Notes: a model not told the origin generated them from the sequence alone. Positions 18,977 through 29,090 are shown, counted from the first letter of the stretch. The stretch is 64,000 nucleotides of DNA from Marinomonas spartinae (GCF_900089775.1 NZ_FLOB01000010.1:56936-120935), one strand, 5' to 3'. Numbers and translations are program-made.

Positions 18977-20359
18977 CTACTCAGTCACTAAGTTACTGTT
19001 AGTAGAACGTTTACCAGTAACGATAAAGCTAAATATTAACATAATCGCGGTTACACCAACGGTCGCAAAGGTTTCTGGTCGGTAGTCTGGAGAAATACAC
19101 ATATAACCCAAAACCACCACAATAATACCAATGGTTAACCAGGTTAACCCCGGAAAGAGCCACATTTTAAACTCCGGCGATTTTCCTTCTTTTTCTAGTG
19201 CGTTACGCATTCTTAACTGAGATACGGCAATGACCAAATAGACGACAAGAGCGATGGCCCCCGTGGTCGATAAAAGGAAGCTAAACACTTCACCAGGGAA
19301 CACATAGCTTGCAAAACAACCAACAAAACCCGCAAGTGTTGAGGCAATAACCGCCACACGAGGCACTCCAGTAATAGAAAGTATTCTCCCTACCGCAGGC
19401 GCATCACCACGACAAGCCAACGAATAAAACATACGAGAAGCGGTATATAAACCTGAATTCATACAGCTACATACCGCAGTCAATACGACAATATCAACCA
19501 ACAATTTCGCATGAGGTAAATGAAGAGAGCTAAGCACAAACTGGAAAGAGCCTGATTTTAATGCGGGGTCATTCCAAGCAACCAAAGACACAACAACGAA
19601 GATAGATAAGAGATAGAAAAGTGCAATTCGATACACAACTAATTTTGTTGCTTGGCGAATTTTGTCTCCTGGATTTTTGGATTCCGCCGCAGCAATGGTC
19701 ACTATTTCCGCACCAAAAAAAGAAAAGATTGTCACTAATACACCAGCAAGCACGGTGCCAAACCCTTTTGGCATAAAACCACCATGGGAGTATAGGTTCG
19801 CCACACCACTAACGTCCTTAGCTAATGGCCATACACCAAAGATAGCCATGCCACCGATAATAATAAACGCGATGATCGCGACTACTTTAATCAGAGCAAA
19901 CCAAAACTCAAATTCACCAAAGCTTTTTACATCCCATAGGTTTGATAGTGTCAAAATCACCATAATCCCTACCGCAAACTCCCAAGAAGGAATGTTTTGG
20001 AACCAAGTATGCAGAATATTCGCCCCAGCAATGGCTTCAACAGGTATAACCAATACCCAGAACCACCAATATAACCAACCGATTGTAAAGCCAGCCCATG
20101 GACCAATGGCACGAGATGCGTACGTCGAGAAAGACCCAGAGTCGGGATTAGACACCGCCATTTCACCCAGCATACGCATCACAAGCAGTACGAGTACCCC
20201 TGTCATCGCATAGGAAATTAGAATAGCAGGCCCTGTGGTTGCAATGGCATTGGCAGAGCCAACAAATAGACCCGCCCCAATAATGCCTGCAATTGAAATC
20301 ATGGAAACTTGTCGGTTTGACAACCCTGCCCCCAAATGATTTGTATTCGCTTTACTCAT
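18977..20359 (-). CDS. APC-family amino acid permease, GabP-like
   Basis: 460 residues with about 12 hydrophobic segments. The N-terminal GLSNRQVSMISIAGIIGAGLFVGS and SGSFSTYASRAIGPWAGFTIGWLYWWFWVLVIP strongly recall E. coli GabP (4-aminobutyrate permease), as do FSFFGAEIVTIAAAES and GLYTASRMFYSL. A GABA or related amino-acid symporter is the best call, but the branch includes other substrates and no GABA-catabolic genes are nearby. GGGGGT precedes the ATG. The leader upstream holds a short GTGGA-TGAA-TCCAC hairpin followed by TTTTAT (20395-20412). Confidence 0.85.
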   Translation of the reverse strand: MSKANTNHLGAGLSNRQVSMISIAGIIGAGLFVGSANAIATTGPAILISYAMTGVLVLLVMRMLGEMAVSNPDSGSFSTYASRAIGPWAGFTIGWLYWWFWVLVIPVEAIAGANILHTWFQNIPSWEFAVGIMVILTLSNLWDVKSFGEFEFWFALIKVVAIIAFIIIGGMAIFGVWPLAKDVSGVANLYSHGGFMPKGFGTVLAGVLVTIFSFFGAEIVTIAAAESKNPGDKIRQATKLVVYRIALFYLLSIFVVVSLVAWNDPALKSGSFQFVLSSLHLPHAKLLVDIVVLTAVCSCMNSGLYTASRMFYSLACRGDAPAVGRILSITGVPRVAVIASTLAGFVGCFASYVFPGEVFSFLLSTTGAIALVVYLVIAVSQLRMRNALEKEGKSPEFKMWLFPGLTWLTIGIIVVVLGYMCISPDYRPETFATVGVTAIMLIFSFIVTGKRSTNSNLVTE

Positions 20360-21471
20360 AGTTACCCCCAGTGATTTGTATCTGTTTATTTTATAAAAGT
20401 GGATTCATCCACATGTTTCGGTACACCGCCATTGCTATGTTTACAGGCTCTTCAGTGGTTGAAGCATCTATAGACGGAAGTGACAAAGTACTGAAGTGAT
20501 ATCCTTTTTGTAATCATTAGTAATTTTTTGGAGTGAAAGCCCCCTCGAAAGCTCAAAGAGGAAAGAAATTTCACAACAAGCACAACGTTCAGTAGTACAT
20601 TTTTTTTTGACCTACCTCAAGTAACTGTCATGTTAAGCACACCATTACATCTTCAAATAAACACATATCTTGACGGTTTCTTTGTAATTGAAATACTTAC
20701 ATTCAATCTATGCAAAGGATTCATAGCAACTAGGACGAACATTCTCTCTTTAACACCCTTATGTGCTGCTAAAGCAAGTAGACACAAACAAAAAATATTC
20801 TTAAAAAACAATAAAATAGCAAGAAAAAGGCAAAAATATTATAAAGAGTTTTAATAACATCGCAGACAACGGCGGAAGGGTATGCTTCAAATACAAAAGG
20901 CATGACGTTTTTTATTGCAAAATAATCTGGAGAAACTTTCAAAAAAGTCTTGCTAGAAGCATCAATTCTTAGCAATAGAGAAAACTTAAACAGCAGTTCA
21001 TTTTTGCCTTAGTAAATCGTGGATATATTAAGGATAAGAGCCAAAGTTTCATTAAATCGTCACAACTGAACAAAATCCAGACAATAAATGAACATTATTC
21101 ATTTTTTAGCACCCCACTTTTAGACTAAAAAAGAACCTTTCCCCACCGTCAACACCCTCAGGCTCACCACCATACTCAGACCTTTTTCTTTTATGATCAT
21201 CACAGTAAAAATAGTAGTAGATTACACCCACTGACATTCTAGCCTGATCAATAGCTGTTCTTTATTTCATATTCCGATCATTGGCCTGTAACCAACAACC
21301 TAAACAATCCCCCACAACTATTCCTCCTAAAGCCTTTTTTGAATCATATATAGCTTTTATTTATAAGCTTAGTAGATAATTATATATAGAAGTAAATATT
21401 AGGGCGTCCTAATATATCTAACACAAGCTTGGGGCTTGTTTCGTACTTCAACCGATATTAAGGAGAACCTA
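20360..21471. other. 1.1 kb gene-poor, AT-rich intergenic region
   Basis: Between the divergent permease and peroxiredoxin genes. I find no convincing gene: the open frames at 20630-20854 (+) and 20769-20975 (-) lack ribosome sites and have composition like the surrounding AT-rich DNA. The permease promoter and leader lie at the left end, and the peroxiredoxin promoter with a palindrome at 21396-21415 at the right. A T9 run occurs near 20600. The rest holds nothing I can name. Confidence 0.6.
21396..21415. promoter_or_regulatory. Perfect palindrome upstream of peroxiredoxin gene
   Basis: ATATTAGG-GCGT-CCTAATAT, two perfect 8-bp arms, ending 56 bp before the ATG. The position suits an operator for a redox or metal regulator. 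The binding protein is unknown; it does not match the Fur or OxyR consensus well. Confidence 0.55.
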
Positions 21472-22125
21472 ATGTCTTTACGCATTAACGATACCGTTCC
21501 AAATCTAGAACTTGAAACGGATCAAGGTACTTTTAAGCTACATGATTGGATAGGTAACAGTTGGGCAATATTGTTTAGTCACCCTAAAGACTTCACACCA
21601 GTCTGTACTACAGAGTTTGGAGCAGTAGCTCAGTTGTCTTCAGAGTGGGAAAAGCGTGGTACAAAAGTGATTGGCTTGTCTGTTGATGGCATCGCAGAAC
21701 ACAAAGAATGGAAAGCAGACATCGAGTCTTTCTCTGGTGCAAAGCCAAGCTTCCCTATTATTGCGGATGAATCCTTAGAAGTATCTAAAGCATTGGATAT
21801 GTTACCTGCTGAGGCTTACCTTCCAGACGGCAGAACCGCAGCAAATTCTGCCAGTGTTCGCGTCGTGTTTATCATTAGTCCAGACAAAAAATTACAACTA
21901 TCCATGACATATCCAATGTCAGTTGGTCGTAATTTTGCCGAGATTTTGCGAGCACTAGATGCGCTACAATCGAGCTATGGTGTGCCGATTGCAACGCCTG
22001 CAAATTGGGTGGCAGGCCAAGATGTTATAGTTGCTTTATCTTTAAATGATGAACAGGCAAAAGAAAAATTTGGTGAAGTTAATACTATTTTGCCCTACCT
22101 GCGTACCGTTAAAATGCCATCATAA
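21472..22125 (+). CDS. 1-Cys peroxiredoxin (Prx6 subfamily)
   Basis: 217 residues. It reduces peroxides through a peroxidatic cysteine C45 in the motif PKDFTPVCTTEFG. No other cysteine is present, so no resolving disulfide can form within the protein, as in 1-Cys Prx6 enzymes. The long C-terminal dimer domain (NWVAGQDVIVALSL...LPYLRTVKMPS) is typical. AAGGAG stands before the ATG at 21472; the longer frame from 21436 lacks one. Likely controlled by the palindrome upstream. Confidence 0.92.
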   Translation: MSLRINDTVPNLELETDQGTFKLHDWIGNSWAILFSHPKDFTPVCTTEFGAVAQLSSEWEKRGTKVIGLSVDGIAEHKEWKADIESFSGAKPSFPIIADESLEVSKALDMLPAEAYLPDGRTAANSASVRVVFIISPDKKLQLSMTYPMSVGRNFAEILRALDALQSSYGVPIATPANWVAGQDVIVALSLNDEQAKEKFGEVNTILPYLRTVKMPS

Positions 22126-22193
22126 TCATTTTTTAGACTGTCGATCCACTATTTACAGCTATTACAAACTGCTTTAGAAGACTTATAAGCAAA

Positions 22194-22225
22194 TAAAGCC
22201 CGACAGAAGACAATGTCAGGCTTTA
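22194..22225. terminator. Terminator between convergent peroxiredoxin and kinase-like genes
   Basis: AAAGCC-c-GACA, loop, TGTC-a-GGCTTT; A-run and T-rich flanks make it usable from both sides. Confidence 0.7.
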
Positions 22226-22228
22226 TAG

Positions 22229-22711
22229 CTAATCCCGCCAGTTCAATCCCTCTTCTAGAGTCGGCACTTCAAAATATTTGGTCACTTGATGGAAAACCGA
22301 TTCAGTATCAAACGCCGCTCGTGTCGGTTCTTCTTTACGTCGTTGCGCAATGCGCTTTAAGCATTGCTCATCACTGACCTCTAAATAAAAGAATTCATGC
22401 GGCGCATTGATTGCTGCAACCAAGCTTAAAAACCACTTACGTTGCACTACCGTATTAGCAGGAAAATCCATGACAACATTCGTTCCGGTGGAAAGAATGT
22501 TTTGAACATGCTCTCTGATTAAGGGTTTTAACCGTGCAGAGTAGGTTAAATAGTCCTTAAAAGAGAGAATCAAATTCGGATAAAGTTCTGCTAACCAAAC
22601 ATCTTCAGACAACAAAACGGCATTTCTTTTCTCCGCCATTTGTTTGGCTTGCGTTGACTTGCCTGCGCCCATTTTTCCACAGAAAAATACTAAACAGCCC
22701 TTCTCTTTCAT
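22229..22711 (-). CDS. P-loop nucleotide kinase-like ATPase
   Basis: 160 residues beginning with a beta-strand and Walker A motif FFCGKMGAGKST (residues 9-20), a D-x-W segment after helix 1 (LSEDVWLAELYP), VVMDFPANT, and a lid-like arginine-rich segment (KRIAQRRKEEP). This is the layout of small kinases such as the zeta-toxin/gluconate/shikimate kinase group, with an unknown substrate. Such stand-alone AAA_33-type proteins are common. No antitoxin-like gene is next to it, so I do not call it a toxin. GGAG precedes the ATG. Confidence 0.75.
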   Translation of the reverse strand: MKEKGCLVFFCGKMGAGKSTQAKQMAEKRNAVLLSEDVWLAELYPNLILSFKDYLTYSARLKPLIREHVQNILSTGTNVVMDFPANTVVQRKWFLSLVAAINAPHEFFYLEVSDEQCLKRIAQRRKEEPTRAAFDTESVFHQVTKYFEVPTLEEGLNWRD

Positions 22712-22834
22712 ACCGACTCCATCCTTATCGCACCCTCTTCATATCATCTTTAATCACTATTAAGAGACTAGAAGCAAGAAAAGCACGGCGCAAGATATTT
22801 TCTCTAGGATCGGTACATCACTCTACCCTTGAGT

Positions 22835-23674
22835 TTAACTATAATCATCAAAATCCCCGCCAAAGTCGTCAAAACCACCAGCATCGCCAAAGCCACCTTG
22901 GTCAAACCCTCCCCCTAAGTTTGAATTAAACCCATCGGGGTCCATACCACCTTGGTCAAAGCCTGCTTGCCCAAAGCCCCCTTGATCCATGCCACTATCA
23001 GCAAAACCTCCCTGATCCATACCATTGTCAGCAAAGCCCCCCTGATCCATACCATTATCATCAAAGCCTGCTTGCCCCATATCTTGAGTAGGCGTTTCAT
23101 TAATAATATCGACCATCTCAGTTTGCGAATGATGACTAAACATATCCATCAACATATTCCCTACAACTAAGCCACCTGCCACGCCTGCGGCTGTTTTTAA
23201 AGCACCGCCTAAAAAGCTGCTACCGCCGCCACCGCCAAACATACCACCAGCTGCGGGCCCTCTTTGACCATTTCCTTGGTAGTTGGCTTGTTGGCCATAA
23301 GCCGACCCTGCACCATAGCCTGCTCCTGCTTGTTGCGCATTTCCACCCCAACCAGGTCCAGAACTAGCTTGTCGACGCGCTTGTTCATTATTGGTATTTT
23401 GACTGCCACCACCAAATAAGCCCGATAAAAATCCACCGGAGCTTGGTTTACTAGCTGCTTCTTTTTCCAATGCTTCGACTTTTGCTTTTAACTGTTTTAG
23501 TCCAGCTTCTTGCATAATAATGGTTTGCGCCATGTAATAAGGTGCAGATGGATTATTGACAAGGTGTTTATTGATGTGAGCTTCAGCGTCCTTATCCCGC
23601 TCGCCAGTTTGTTTTTCTGCTTCGGAAATACGTTCAAACAAGTTATCGATTAAACGTTTTGCATCATCACTCAT
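22835..23674 (-). CDS. DUF2076 protein with glycine-rich tandem repeats
   Basis: 279 residues. The N-terminal 75 residues (MSDDAKRLIDNLFERISEAE...ASKPSS) are a helical, coiled-coil-prone DUF2076 module. A Gly/Gln-rich middle leads to a hydrophobic segment (FLGGALKTAAGVAGGLVVGNML, 154-175) that could enter a membrane, and the tail is acidic and repetitive with a 10-residue unit (GMDQGGFADN). Function unknown. GAGGGC supports the ATG at 23674. The DNA under the repeats is itself a 30-bp tandem array. Confidence 0.8.
   Translation of the reverse strand: MSDDAKRLIDNLFERISEAEKQTGERDKDAEAHINKHLVNNPSAPYYMAQTIIMQEAGLKQLKAKVEALEKEAASKPSSGGFLSGLFGGGSQNTNNEQARRQASSGPGWGGNAQQAGAGYGAGSAYGQQANYQGNGQRGPAAGGMFGGGGGSSFLGGALKTAAGVAGGLVVGNMLMDMFSHHSQTEMVDIINETPTQDMGQAGFDDNGMDQGGFADNGMDQGGFADSGMDQGGFGQAGFDQGGMDPDGFNSNLGGGFDQGGFGDAGGFDDFGGDFDDYS
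22925..23074 (-). repeat. 30-bp in-gene tandem repeat (10-residue GMDQGGFADN unit)
   Basis: About five units, the inner three near-identical at DNA level and the outer ones diverged, encode residues 201-250 of the DUF2076 protein. Copy number is likely to vary between strains by slipped replication. Confidence 0.8.
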
Positions 23675-23893
23675 GGCACAGCCCTCTTTGTATAACAATT
23701 AAATCGGTTGATAAACACAACCCTGTTATCATCATGATAAGGTCAGCAGCAGGACTAACAAGCCACTAAAAAGTCAGGAAAAAGGAAAAAGTTAAGTGCT
23801 TGGAGACAAATAAGAAGAGAAATCCCAAGAAACTAGCTTCGCCTCGTTGGGCAAAATCGATTTCCCTCTAATCAAAGAGGATAAAGTTCGCGG

Positions 23894-24796
23894 TTAGAAG
23901 CGCTCCTTCATAGCTAAATAGCCTTCTCGAATATGCTCTATTAACGCCTGTATGCGTTTAGAAGGTGTCCGGGTGAAAGGGTAGACAGCATAGATACCCA
24001 CCACTTTACCAACATGACCTGCTAGTATTTCGATAAGTTCACCCTTTTGTAATTCGTCATAGACAAGACAAGTTGGAAAATAGGCAACTCCGTTACCAGC
24101 TAGTACAGCTTTTTTTAATGCGGCAGCATTATTAGAGGCGAAATTTCCCGACACTTTATGAGTGTAAAGTCGATTGTCATGAGAAAACTGCCAATCAAAT
24201 GTACCCGTACTTTGATGGGTATAGCCTAGGCAGTTATGCCTTGATAACGCCACTGGCGTCTGGGGAATACCGTTGCGATCAAGATAAGCAGGCGACGCAC
24301 AAATCACCCAACGGGAATTGAATATATGTCGAGCAATTAAGCTGGAATCTTCCAGATACCCCGTTCGGATAACCAAATCATAATTATCCGCAACAAGATC
24401 CACAAAGTGATTGTCCATGGACATATCCACTGTTAATCCAGGATGGCGATTACAGAAATCGGAAACGACATCAGCCAATAACAGTTCACCTGAAATGGTT
24501 GGTACCGACATCCGTATATGCCCCGACATGGATTCACTGTAACCTGTAATCGCATCAAACGCCGATTGTGCCACTTGATTAAGGTTCTTCGCTCGACGAT
24601 TAAGTACTTCTCCCGCCTCAGTAAGAGATAATTTCCGAGTGGTACGATACAGCAATTGCACACCCAACTCTTTTTCCAACTTGCTGATGCGTTTGCTCAC
24701 TACGGATTTGGTAATGCCATTTAACTCAGCAACTCTACTAAAAGAACCGTGTTCAATGACTTGAGTAAACAGGATTAAATCGTCTATTGCGGGCAT
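23894..24796 (-). CDS. LysR-family transcriptional regulator
   Basis: 300 residues. The N-terminal winged helix (FTQVIEHGSFSRVAELNGITKSVVSKRISKLEKELGVQLLYRTTRKLSLTEAG) is followed by a substrate-binding domain. The layout GHIRMSVPTISG...DLVIRTGYLEDSSLIAR is that of the large group resembling DsdC/AphB-like repressors or activators. It lies 50 bp downstream of lutC on the same strand, so it may be the last gene of the lutABC unit and regulate it; classical lut operons in Bacillus use a GntR regulator instead. The effector is unknown. Confidence 0.9.
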   Translation of the reverse strand: MPAIDDLILFTQVIEHGSFSRVAELNGITKSVVSKRISKLEKELGVQLLYRTTRKLSLTEAGEVLNRRAKNLNQVAQSAFDAITGYSESMSGHIRMSVPTISGELLLADVVSDFCNRHPGLTVDMSMDNHFVDLVADNYDLVIRTGYLEDSSLIARHIFNSRWVICASPAYLDRNGIPQTPVALSRHNCLGYTHQSTGTFDWQFSHDNRLYTHKVSGNFASNNAAALKKAVLAGNGVAYFPTCLVYDELQKGELIEILAGHVGKVVGIYAVYPFTRTPSKRIQALIEHIREGYLAMKERF

Positions 24797-24846
24797 GCGA
24801 AAGATACTCTTTTATTAGCCGTTTTAGAGTGTTTATTATCAAATGA

Positions 24847-25587
24847 TTATTGGTCATCCAGAATAATGTAGGTGGCAAAAATGGGACCATGCACCCCAAC
24901 TACTTTAATTAACTCTATATCCGCCGTCGAGCTGGGTCCAGAAATAAAATTGATACAGGAAGGCATTCGCTCGCCAGCTTTGGCTTTCTCGGACAGCAGA
25001 GCTGTCGCCTGAGTTAATCTTGGCATAATGGCACTTTTGGGTACGACAAACACCGATGCCTCAGGCAATAAACTAATCGCTCGTCCCTGTACAGCCTGAC
25101 TATAGAGCACCATGGTGCCAGATTCTGCTAAGGCTTGTTCTGCAAATACAACCCCTACCTTAGCGCGTTCACAAACACGGATATTGGCGTCGTATCCAAG
25201 GGATGAATCCCATACATATGAACTTAATCCCGCTTGAGTAAGCTGGTTAATATCCACATCAGCTAGCAATCGTACATCAGCGGATAACACAACATCGTTG
25301 CCGCCATTAAACGATTTATTTTGTTGATAAGCATGACAAACCTCAAACAACACCTGACTCAACTTAGCCTTAGTTGTAACAATAGCCTCAGCACCCAATG
25401 CATTTTTGGTGTAATCTACCAAGTGATCTCTTAGTTGATCTGGCGACCATCCTGCCATAACCTCTTGATGACAACGATATTTAAAAGCAGGTCGAACCGG
25501 TGCTTGCGTGCGTCTAGGCCGATCTAATACCTTAGCAATATTATCCAAAAAAGCGGTACGGTGCTGTAATCGCTCCTGATTAGTCAT
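24847..25587 (-). CDS. lutC: Lactate utilization protein C (LUD domain)
   Basis: 246 residues with the LutC/YkgG LUD fold: [38 protein letters not shown], and [26 protein letters not shown] near the C-terminus. With LutA and LutB it forms the iron-sulfur L-lactate oxidase complex. AGGAGA is eight bases upstream of the ATG at 25587, and the start overlaps the end of lutB by 8 bp. The longer frame from 25668 lies inside lutB and is not the start. Confidence 0.9.
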   Translation of the reverse strand: MTNQERLQHRTAFLDNIAKVLDRPRRTQAPVRPAFKYRCHQEVMAGWSPDQLRDHLVDYTKNALGAEAIVTTKAKLSQVLFEVCHAYQQNKSFNGGNDVVLSADVRLLADVDINQLTQAGLSSYVWDSSLGYDANIRVCERAKVGVVFAEQALAESGTMVLYSQAVQGRAISLLPEASVFVVPKSAIMPRLTQATALLSEKAKAGERMPSCINFISGPSSTADIELIKVVGVHGPIFATYIILDDQ

Positions 25588-27037
25588 GACGGTCTCCTGC
25601 CTCATTTTTCTGCTGTTCCACTGTTGTTTGTTTTCGGTTTTTAAACCAACTACGGAAAGACTCACCATCAGGTTGAGGCAGATCGCGCGAGTCCGTCCAA
25701 TCTTTTAAGGGCCCTGCATTAAAAAGCATTTTCCCGTCTTTTATCGCGGCATTGGCCACTTTAGCCCCCACTTTAACCGTTTTACTCCACAATGCTGGAC
25801 GCGCATTCACATAGTTAAAAGCCCTCGCTGCTGCGCGTTCACCAAGGGGTGTTAATTTACTTTCTGCCATCACTTTACGGTGCTTAAGCAATAAATCAGA
25901 TAGGGGGATTTTTACAGGACAAACGTCGTTGCAGGACTGGCATAAACTACAAGCATAAGGCAACTCTTTAAAATCCTCATAGCCACCCAAGAGCGGTGAC
26001 AAAACAGCCCCAACAGGACCTGAATAAATGGAACCATAAGATTGACCACCAATGTGGCGATAGGCTGGGCAAGTGTTCACACACGCCGCACACCTTATAC
26101 AACGTAGAATATCTTTAAATTCAGAGCCCAAAATAGTGGAGCGACCATTATCAACTATCACCAAGTGGAATTCCTCGGGTCCATCACATTGATCACCTTC
26201 CCTTGGGCCCGTCAACGCCGTCACGTAACCGGTTAGGGGTAACCCCACCGCACTTCGGCATAACAAGCTAACCACTATATCCAGCTCTTCAAAGGTCGGT
26301 ACTAGACGCTCCATCCCCATCACTGCAATATGCGTTTTTGGCAGACTGGTGGCCAATCGAGCATTGCCTTCATTCGTCACTAAACTAACCGTGCCCGTTT
26401 CTGCCACGGCAAAGTTACAACCAGTAATACCAATATCTGCTTCTAAAAAATCATGACGAATATGCTGGCGTACAAAGCGCGTCATCTCTTCTGGGTCATT
26501 CGTCCCTTGATAATCTACTTTCTCTTTGAAAATATCACGGATTTGAGTACGGTTTTTATGTAACGCAGGCACTACAATATGGGAAGGCGGATCACAATCA
26601 TCTACTTGTAGAATATACTCACCAAGATCCGTTTCAATCACTTCACAACCAAGAGCTATAATGGCCTTATTCAGATCAATTTCTTCGGTCACCATGGATT
26701 TGGATTTTACAATTTTTTTGGCCTTTTTTTCTTTGATGATGCCTTCAATATAACCCGCAGCCTCTTCGGCTGTTCGAGCAAAAAACACATGGCCACCGTT
26801 TTCCACAACCTTGTCACTCAGCTGCTCTAAATAGTAATCAAGATTCTCCAAAACATGCTGGCGAATCTCCTTTCCCATTTCTCGCCATTGCTCCCAATTA
26901 CCTAATGCGTCGGCGGCTTTAGCACGGTTAGAAAACATCCGCTCTTGTGCATTGGCAACAGACTGGCGCATATAGCCATCTTGCATTTGAATATCAATGC
27001 GCTCTTTAAACGTCGCATGACTGGTTTTCATCGACAT
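25580..27037 (-). CDS. lutB: Lactate utilization iron-sulfur protein B
   Basis: 485 residues: an N-terminal LUD domain ([49 protein letters not shown]) and two 4Fe-4S ferredoxin motifs, [12 protein letters not shown] (near 312) and [12 protein letters not shown] (near 365). It carries electrons within the LutABC L-lactate oxidation complex, feeding pyruvate to metabolism. AAGGGG precedes the ATG at 27037. It follows lutA by 25 bp and overlaps lutC. Confidence 0.93.
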   Translation of the reverse strand: MSMKTSHATFKERIDIQMQDGYMRQSVANAQERMFSNRAKAADALGNWEQWREMGKEIRQHVLENLDYYLEQLSDKVVENGGHVFFARTAEEAAGYIEGIIKEKKAKKIVKSKSMVTEEIDLNKAIIALGCEVIETDLGEYILQVDDCDPPSHIVVPALHKNRTQIRDIFKEKVDYQGTNDPEEMTRFVRQHIRHDFLEADIGITGCNFAVAETGTVSLVTNEGNARLATSLPKTHIAVMGMERLVPTFEELDIVVSLLCRSAVGLPLTGYVTALTGPREGDQCDGPEEFHLVIVDNGRSTILGSEFKDILRCIRCAACVNTCPAYRHIGGQSYGSIYSGPVGAVLSPLLGGYEDFKELPYACSLCQSCNDVCPVKIPLSDLLLKHRKVMAESKLTPLGERAAARAFNYVNARPALWSKTVKVGAKVANAAIKDGKMLFNAGPLKDWTDSRDLPQPDGESFRSWFKNRKQTTVEQQKNEAGDRHD

Positions 27038-27062
27038 GTTTGTCCCCTTACAACGAAATAAA

Positions 27063-27782
27063 CTAACAGCTCGTCAACACTTCGGCTATGTGCATGACCT
27101 TGATCACCTTCCCTTCACGATGAAGGCGCCCTCCTATGTTCATCAGACAACTAATATCAGCACCAATCAAATAATCGGGTGTCACCTCACTCATATGACG
27201 CACTTTTTCTTTTACCATCTCTCCGGAGATCTCACCCATTTTGACAGAGAAGGTTCCCCCAAAACCGCAGCAGGTTTCTTGATTCTCAATAGGTAATAGA
27301 GTTAGGCCTTCTACCTCGGCCAATAAAGATAAAGGTTCATCACGTACCCCTAGCTTACGAATTAAACTACAAGAAGGATGGTAAACAGCCGTTCCAACCA
27401 GCTTCGCTCCCAGCTGTACAACCCCTAATTCACGAACCACAAATTGGGTTAACTCAAAAAGTCGATCGGCAACAGCTTGCGCTCGCTTGGCCCATTCAGG
27501 CTCATTTTTTAAGTATTCGGGATAGGCCTTAACCATGGCTGCGCAAGAACCTGCAGGAGTAACAATGGGGTAATCATTACACTCGAAGGCACGAATGAAC
27601 GACTTCATAGCAGGCTTGCTACTTTCTACGTAGCCACTGTTAACAGATGGCTGGCCACAGCAACTTTGGGCCTCAGGAAACATTACATCGCAACCTAGCT
27701 GCTCTAATAAGGCAACCGTACGCTTCGCGACGTTAGCTTTGACAGTGTCACATAAACAGGTGACAAAAAAGTTAACCTTCAT
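27063..27782 (-). CDS. lutA: Lactate utilization protein A (CCG-domain Fe-S protein)
   Basis: 239 residues with two cysteine-rich CCG domains: [12 protein letters not shown] and, later, [17 protein letters not shown], plus [10 protein letters not shown] and [12 protein letters not shown], which are the ligands in LutA and GlpC/HdrD-like proteins. First gene of lutABC. The ATG at 27782 has AGGAG eight bases upstream; the extension to 27821 is not needed. No lactate permease gene is in this window, so uptake must be coded elsewhere. Confidence 0.93.
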   Translation of the reverse strand: MKVNFFVTCLCDTVKANVAKRTVALLEQLGCDVMFPEAQSCCGQPSVNSGYVESSKPAMKSFIRAFECNDYPIVTPAGSCAAMVKAYPEYLKNEPEWAKRAQAVADRLFELTQFVVRELGVVQLGAKLVGTAVYHPSCSLIRKLGVRDEPLSLLAEVEGLTLLPIENQETCCGFGGTFSVKMGEISGEMVKEKVRHMSEVTPDYLIGADISCLMNIGGRLHREGKVIKVMHIAEVLTSC

Positions 27783-28061
27783 ACAGGCTCCTAGGGCGTT
27801 ATTATTAAAATGCCCTAACATAAAGTGATGATTGAAGAATCACTGTATAATGGCGCTTTATGGCAAAATGTATAGAAGCAAATTTCACTTAAAAGCCCAA
27901 TAGAAAACAATAAAAATAAGAAAATGAACGTATTTTTATAATTTAATATAAAATTCAATAAGTTAAATTATAACGAAAATCTGAAGTGAGTTTGATTATG
28001 ATATTTTAAGAAACAATTTATCGTCATATACGAAATAATAAAAACGCAGCCGTTATATCAA

Positions 28062-29090
28062 CTATTTTTCGCCTCCCCTAAGGCGATCTTTCACTGCATC
28101 TAAAGCAATAGACATTTGTTCCAAACCATCAAACAAGCGAGTTGACGCTCTCATTGCTAAGGCATCCATAATAACAAAGCGGTTTTCTTTCACCGCGGTC
28201 ATATTGCGCGTGTACGGGTGACGTTTAAGAAACGCAATCTTCGTTTTATAGTCGTCCGCTTCCCAACGACGGCGATTCATTTTCGCCAACACAATAACGG
28301 AAGGGTTCGCCCTAGAAATGGAGATCCAGTCCATGAGAGGCCATTCCTCATCAGAGTGCACAATATTGTCTATCCCTAAAGCATTCAAGATGTAACCAGC
28401 AGGGCTAGTTCGCCCAGCGACATAAGCCGGGCCATCAAGATTGGGACTAGAGTACCAAAACACCGCAGATACATTATTTAATTCATCCTTTTTCGCTCGT
28501 GCAATCGCATTCGCTTCTCTCTCTTTTAATTCAGCAATAAACATGGCCCCTCTTTCCTGCTTATCAAAAATGTTAGAGAGATCTTCAATGCCTTTATATA
28601 AGGACTCGGTATTAAACATGTAGACCTGCGCGCCATTCATACCCACAGCATTGTCGTGATTAGCACAATCTGTTGGCAACACATAGGCGGCAATACCATG
28701 GGACGCAAACAGCTCTCTAGAACCTATTACCCCACTCTCCCCGACATACCACTCAAACTGTGAACCAATAAAATCCGGTTTTTTTTGTAAAATTGACTCA
28801 AGAGTCGGTATATCATCCGATAAACGCGGAACGATTTTATCTATCTGTGAAAATTGTGGAACCACATCATTCAACCAGACACTTGTGCCAACAATTTTAT
28901 CCCACACTCCAAGCTGATAGAGGGTTTCGGTCACATCTTGACCAATTGAAACCACAGCCTTTGGGGGCTCAAAATAGGTATGTTCATACCCACAATTCTC
29001 TATTTTTAATGGGTATTGAGTCTGAGCAAAAGACGATGTGCTCGCTAAGCCAGCCAATAAGCCCACTACAACACATAGTACATTACGCAA
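28062..29090 (-). CDS. Periplasmic ABC-transporter substrate-binding protein (FecB/BtuF-like fold), TTG start
   Basis: 342 residues with a signal peptide (cleavage near SSFA-Q, residue 23). The mature start IENCGYEHTYFEPPKAVVSIGQDVTETLYQLGVWDKIVGTS is that of type III binding proteins for iron-chelates, cobalamin or related cofactors. The ligand is not decided. The start is TTG, six bases after AAGGAGG; an ATG seven bases later is out of frame. No permease or ATPase gene is adjacent, so it is an orphan binding protein. No Fur box was recognised in its leader. Confidence 0.82.
   Translation of the reverse strand: MRNVLCVVVGLLAGLASTSSFAQTQYPLKIENCGYEHTYFEPPKAVVSIGQDVTETLYQLGVWDKIVGTSVWLNDVVPQFSQIDKIVPRLSDDIPTLESILQKKPDFIGSQFEWYVGESGVIGSRELFASHGIAAYVLPTDCANHDNAVGMNGAQVYMFNTESLYKGIEDLSNIFDKQERGAMFIAELKEREANAIARAKKDELNNVSAVFWYSSPNLDGPAYVAGRTSPAGYILNALGIDNIVHSDEEWPLMDWISISRANPSVIVLAKMNRRRWEADDYKTKIAFLKRHPYTRNMTAVKENRFVIMDALAMRASTRLFDGLEQMSIALDAVKDRLRGGEK

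Noticed and set aside
19662..20213. 183-codon frame antisense to the permease gene
   Set aside because: Mirror of a real membrane protein gene; no ribosome site and no protein-like pattern.
20400..20620. Glycine riboswitch before the permease gene
   Set aside because: GGTGTACCGAAACATG only faintly recalls the conserved core, and the other conserved parts are missing.
20769..20975. 68-codon minus-strand frame in the 1.1-kb gap, with a protein-like middle
   Set aside because: Ends in a low-complexity hydrophobic run from AT-rich DNA, lacks a ribosome site and has no fitting neighbour.
22229..22711. Zeta-type toxin
   Set aside because: Has a P-loop but no antitoxin neighbour; kinase-like protein is the safer call.
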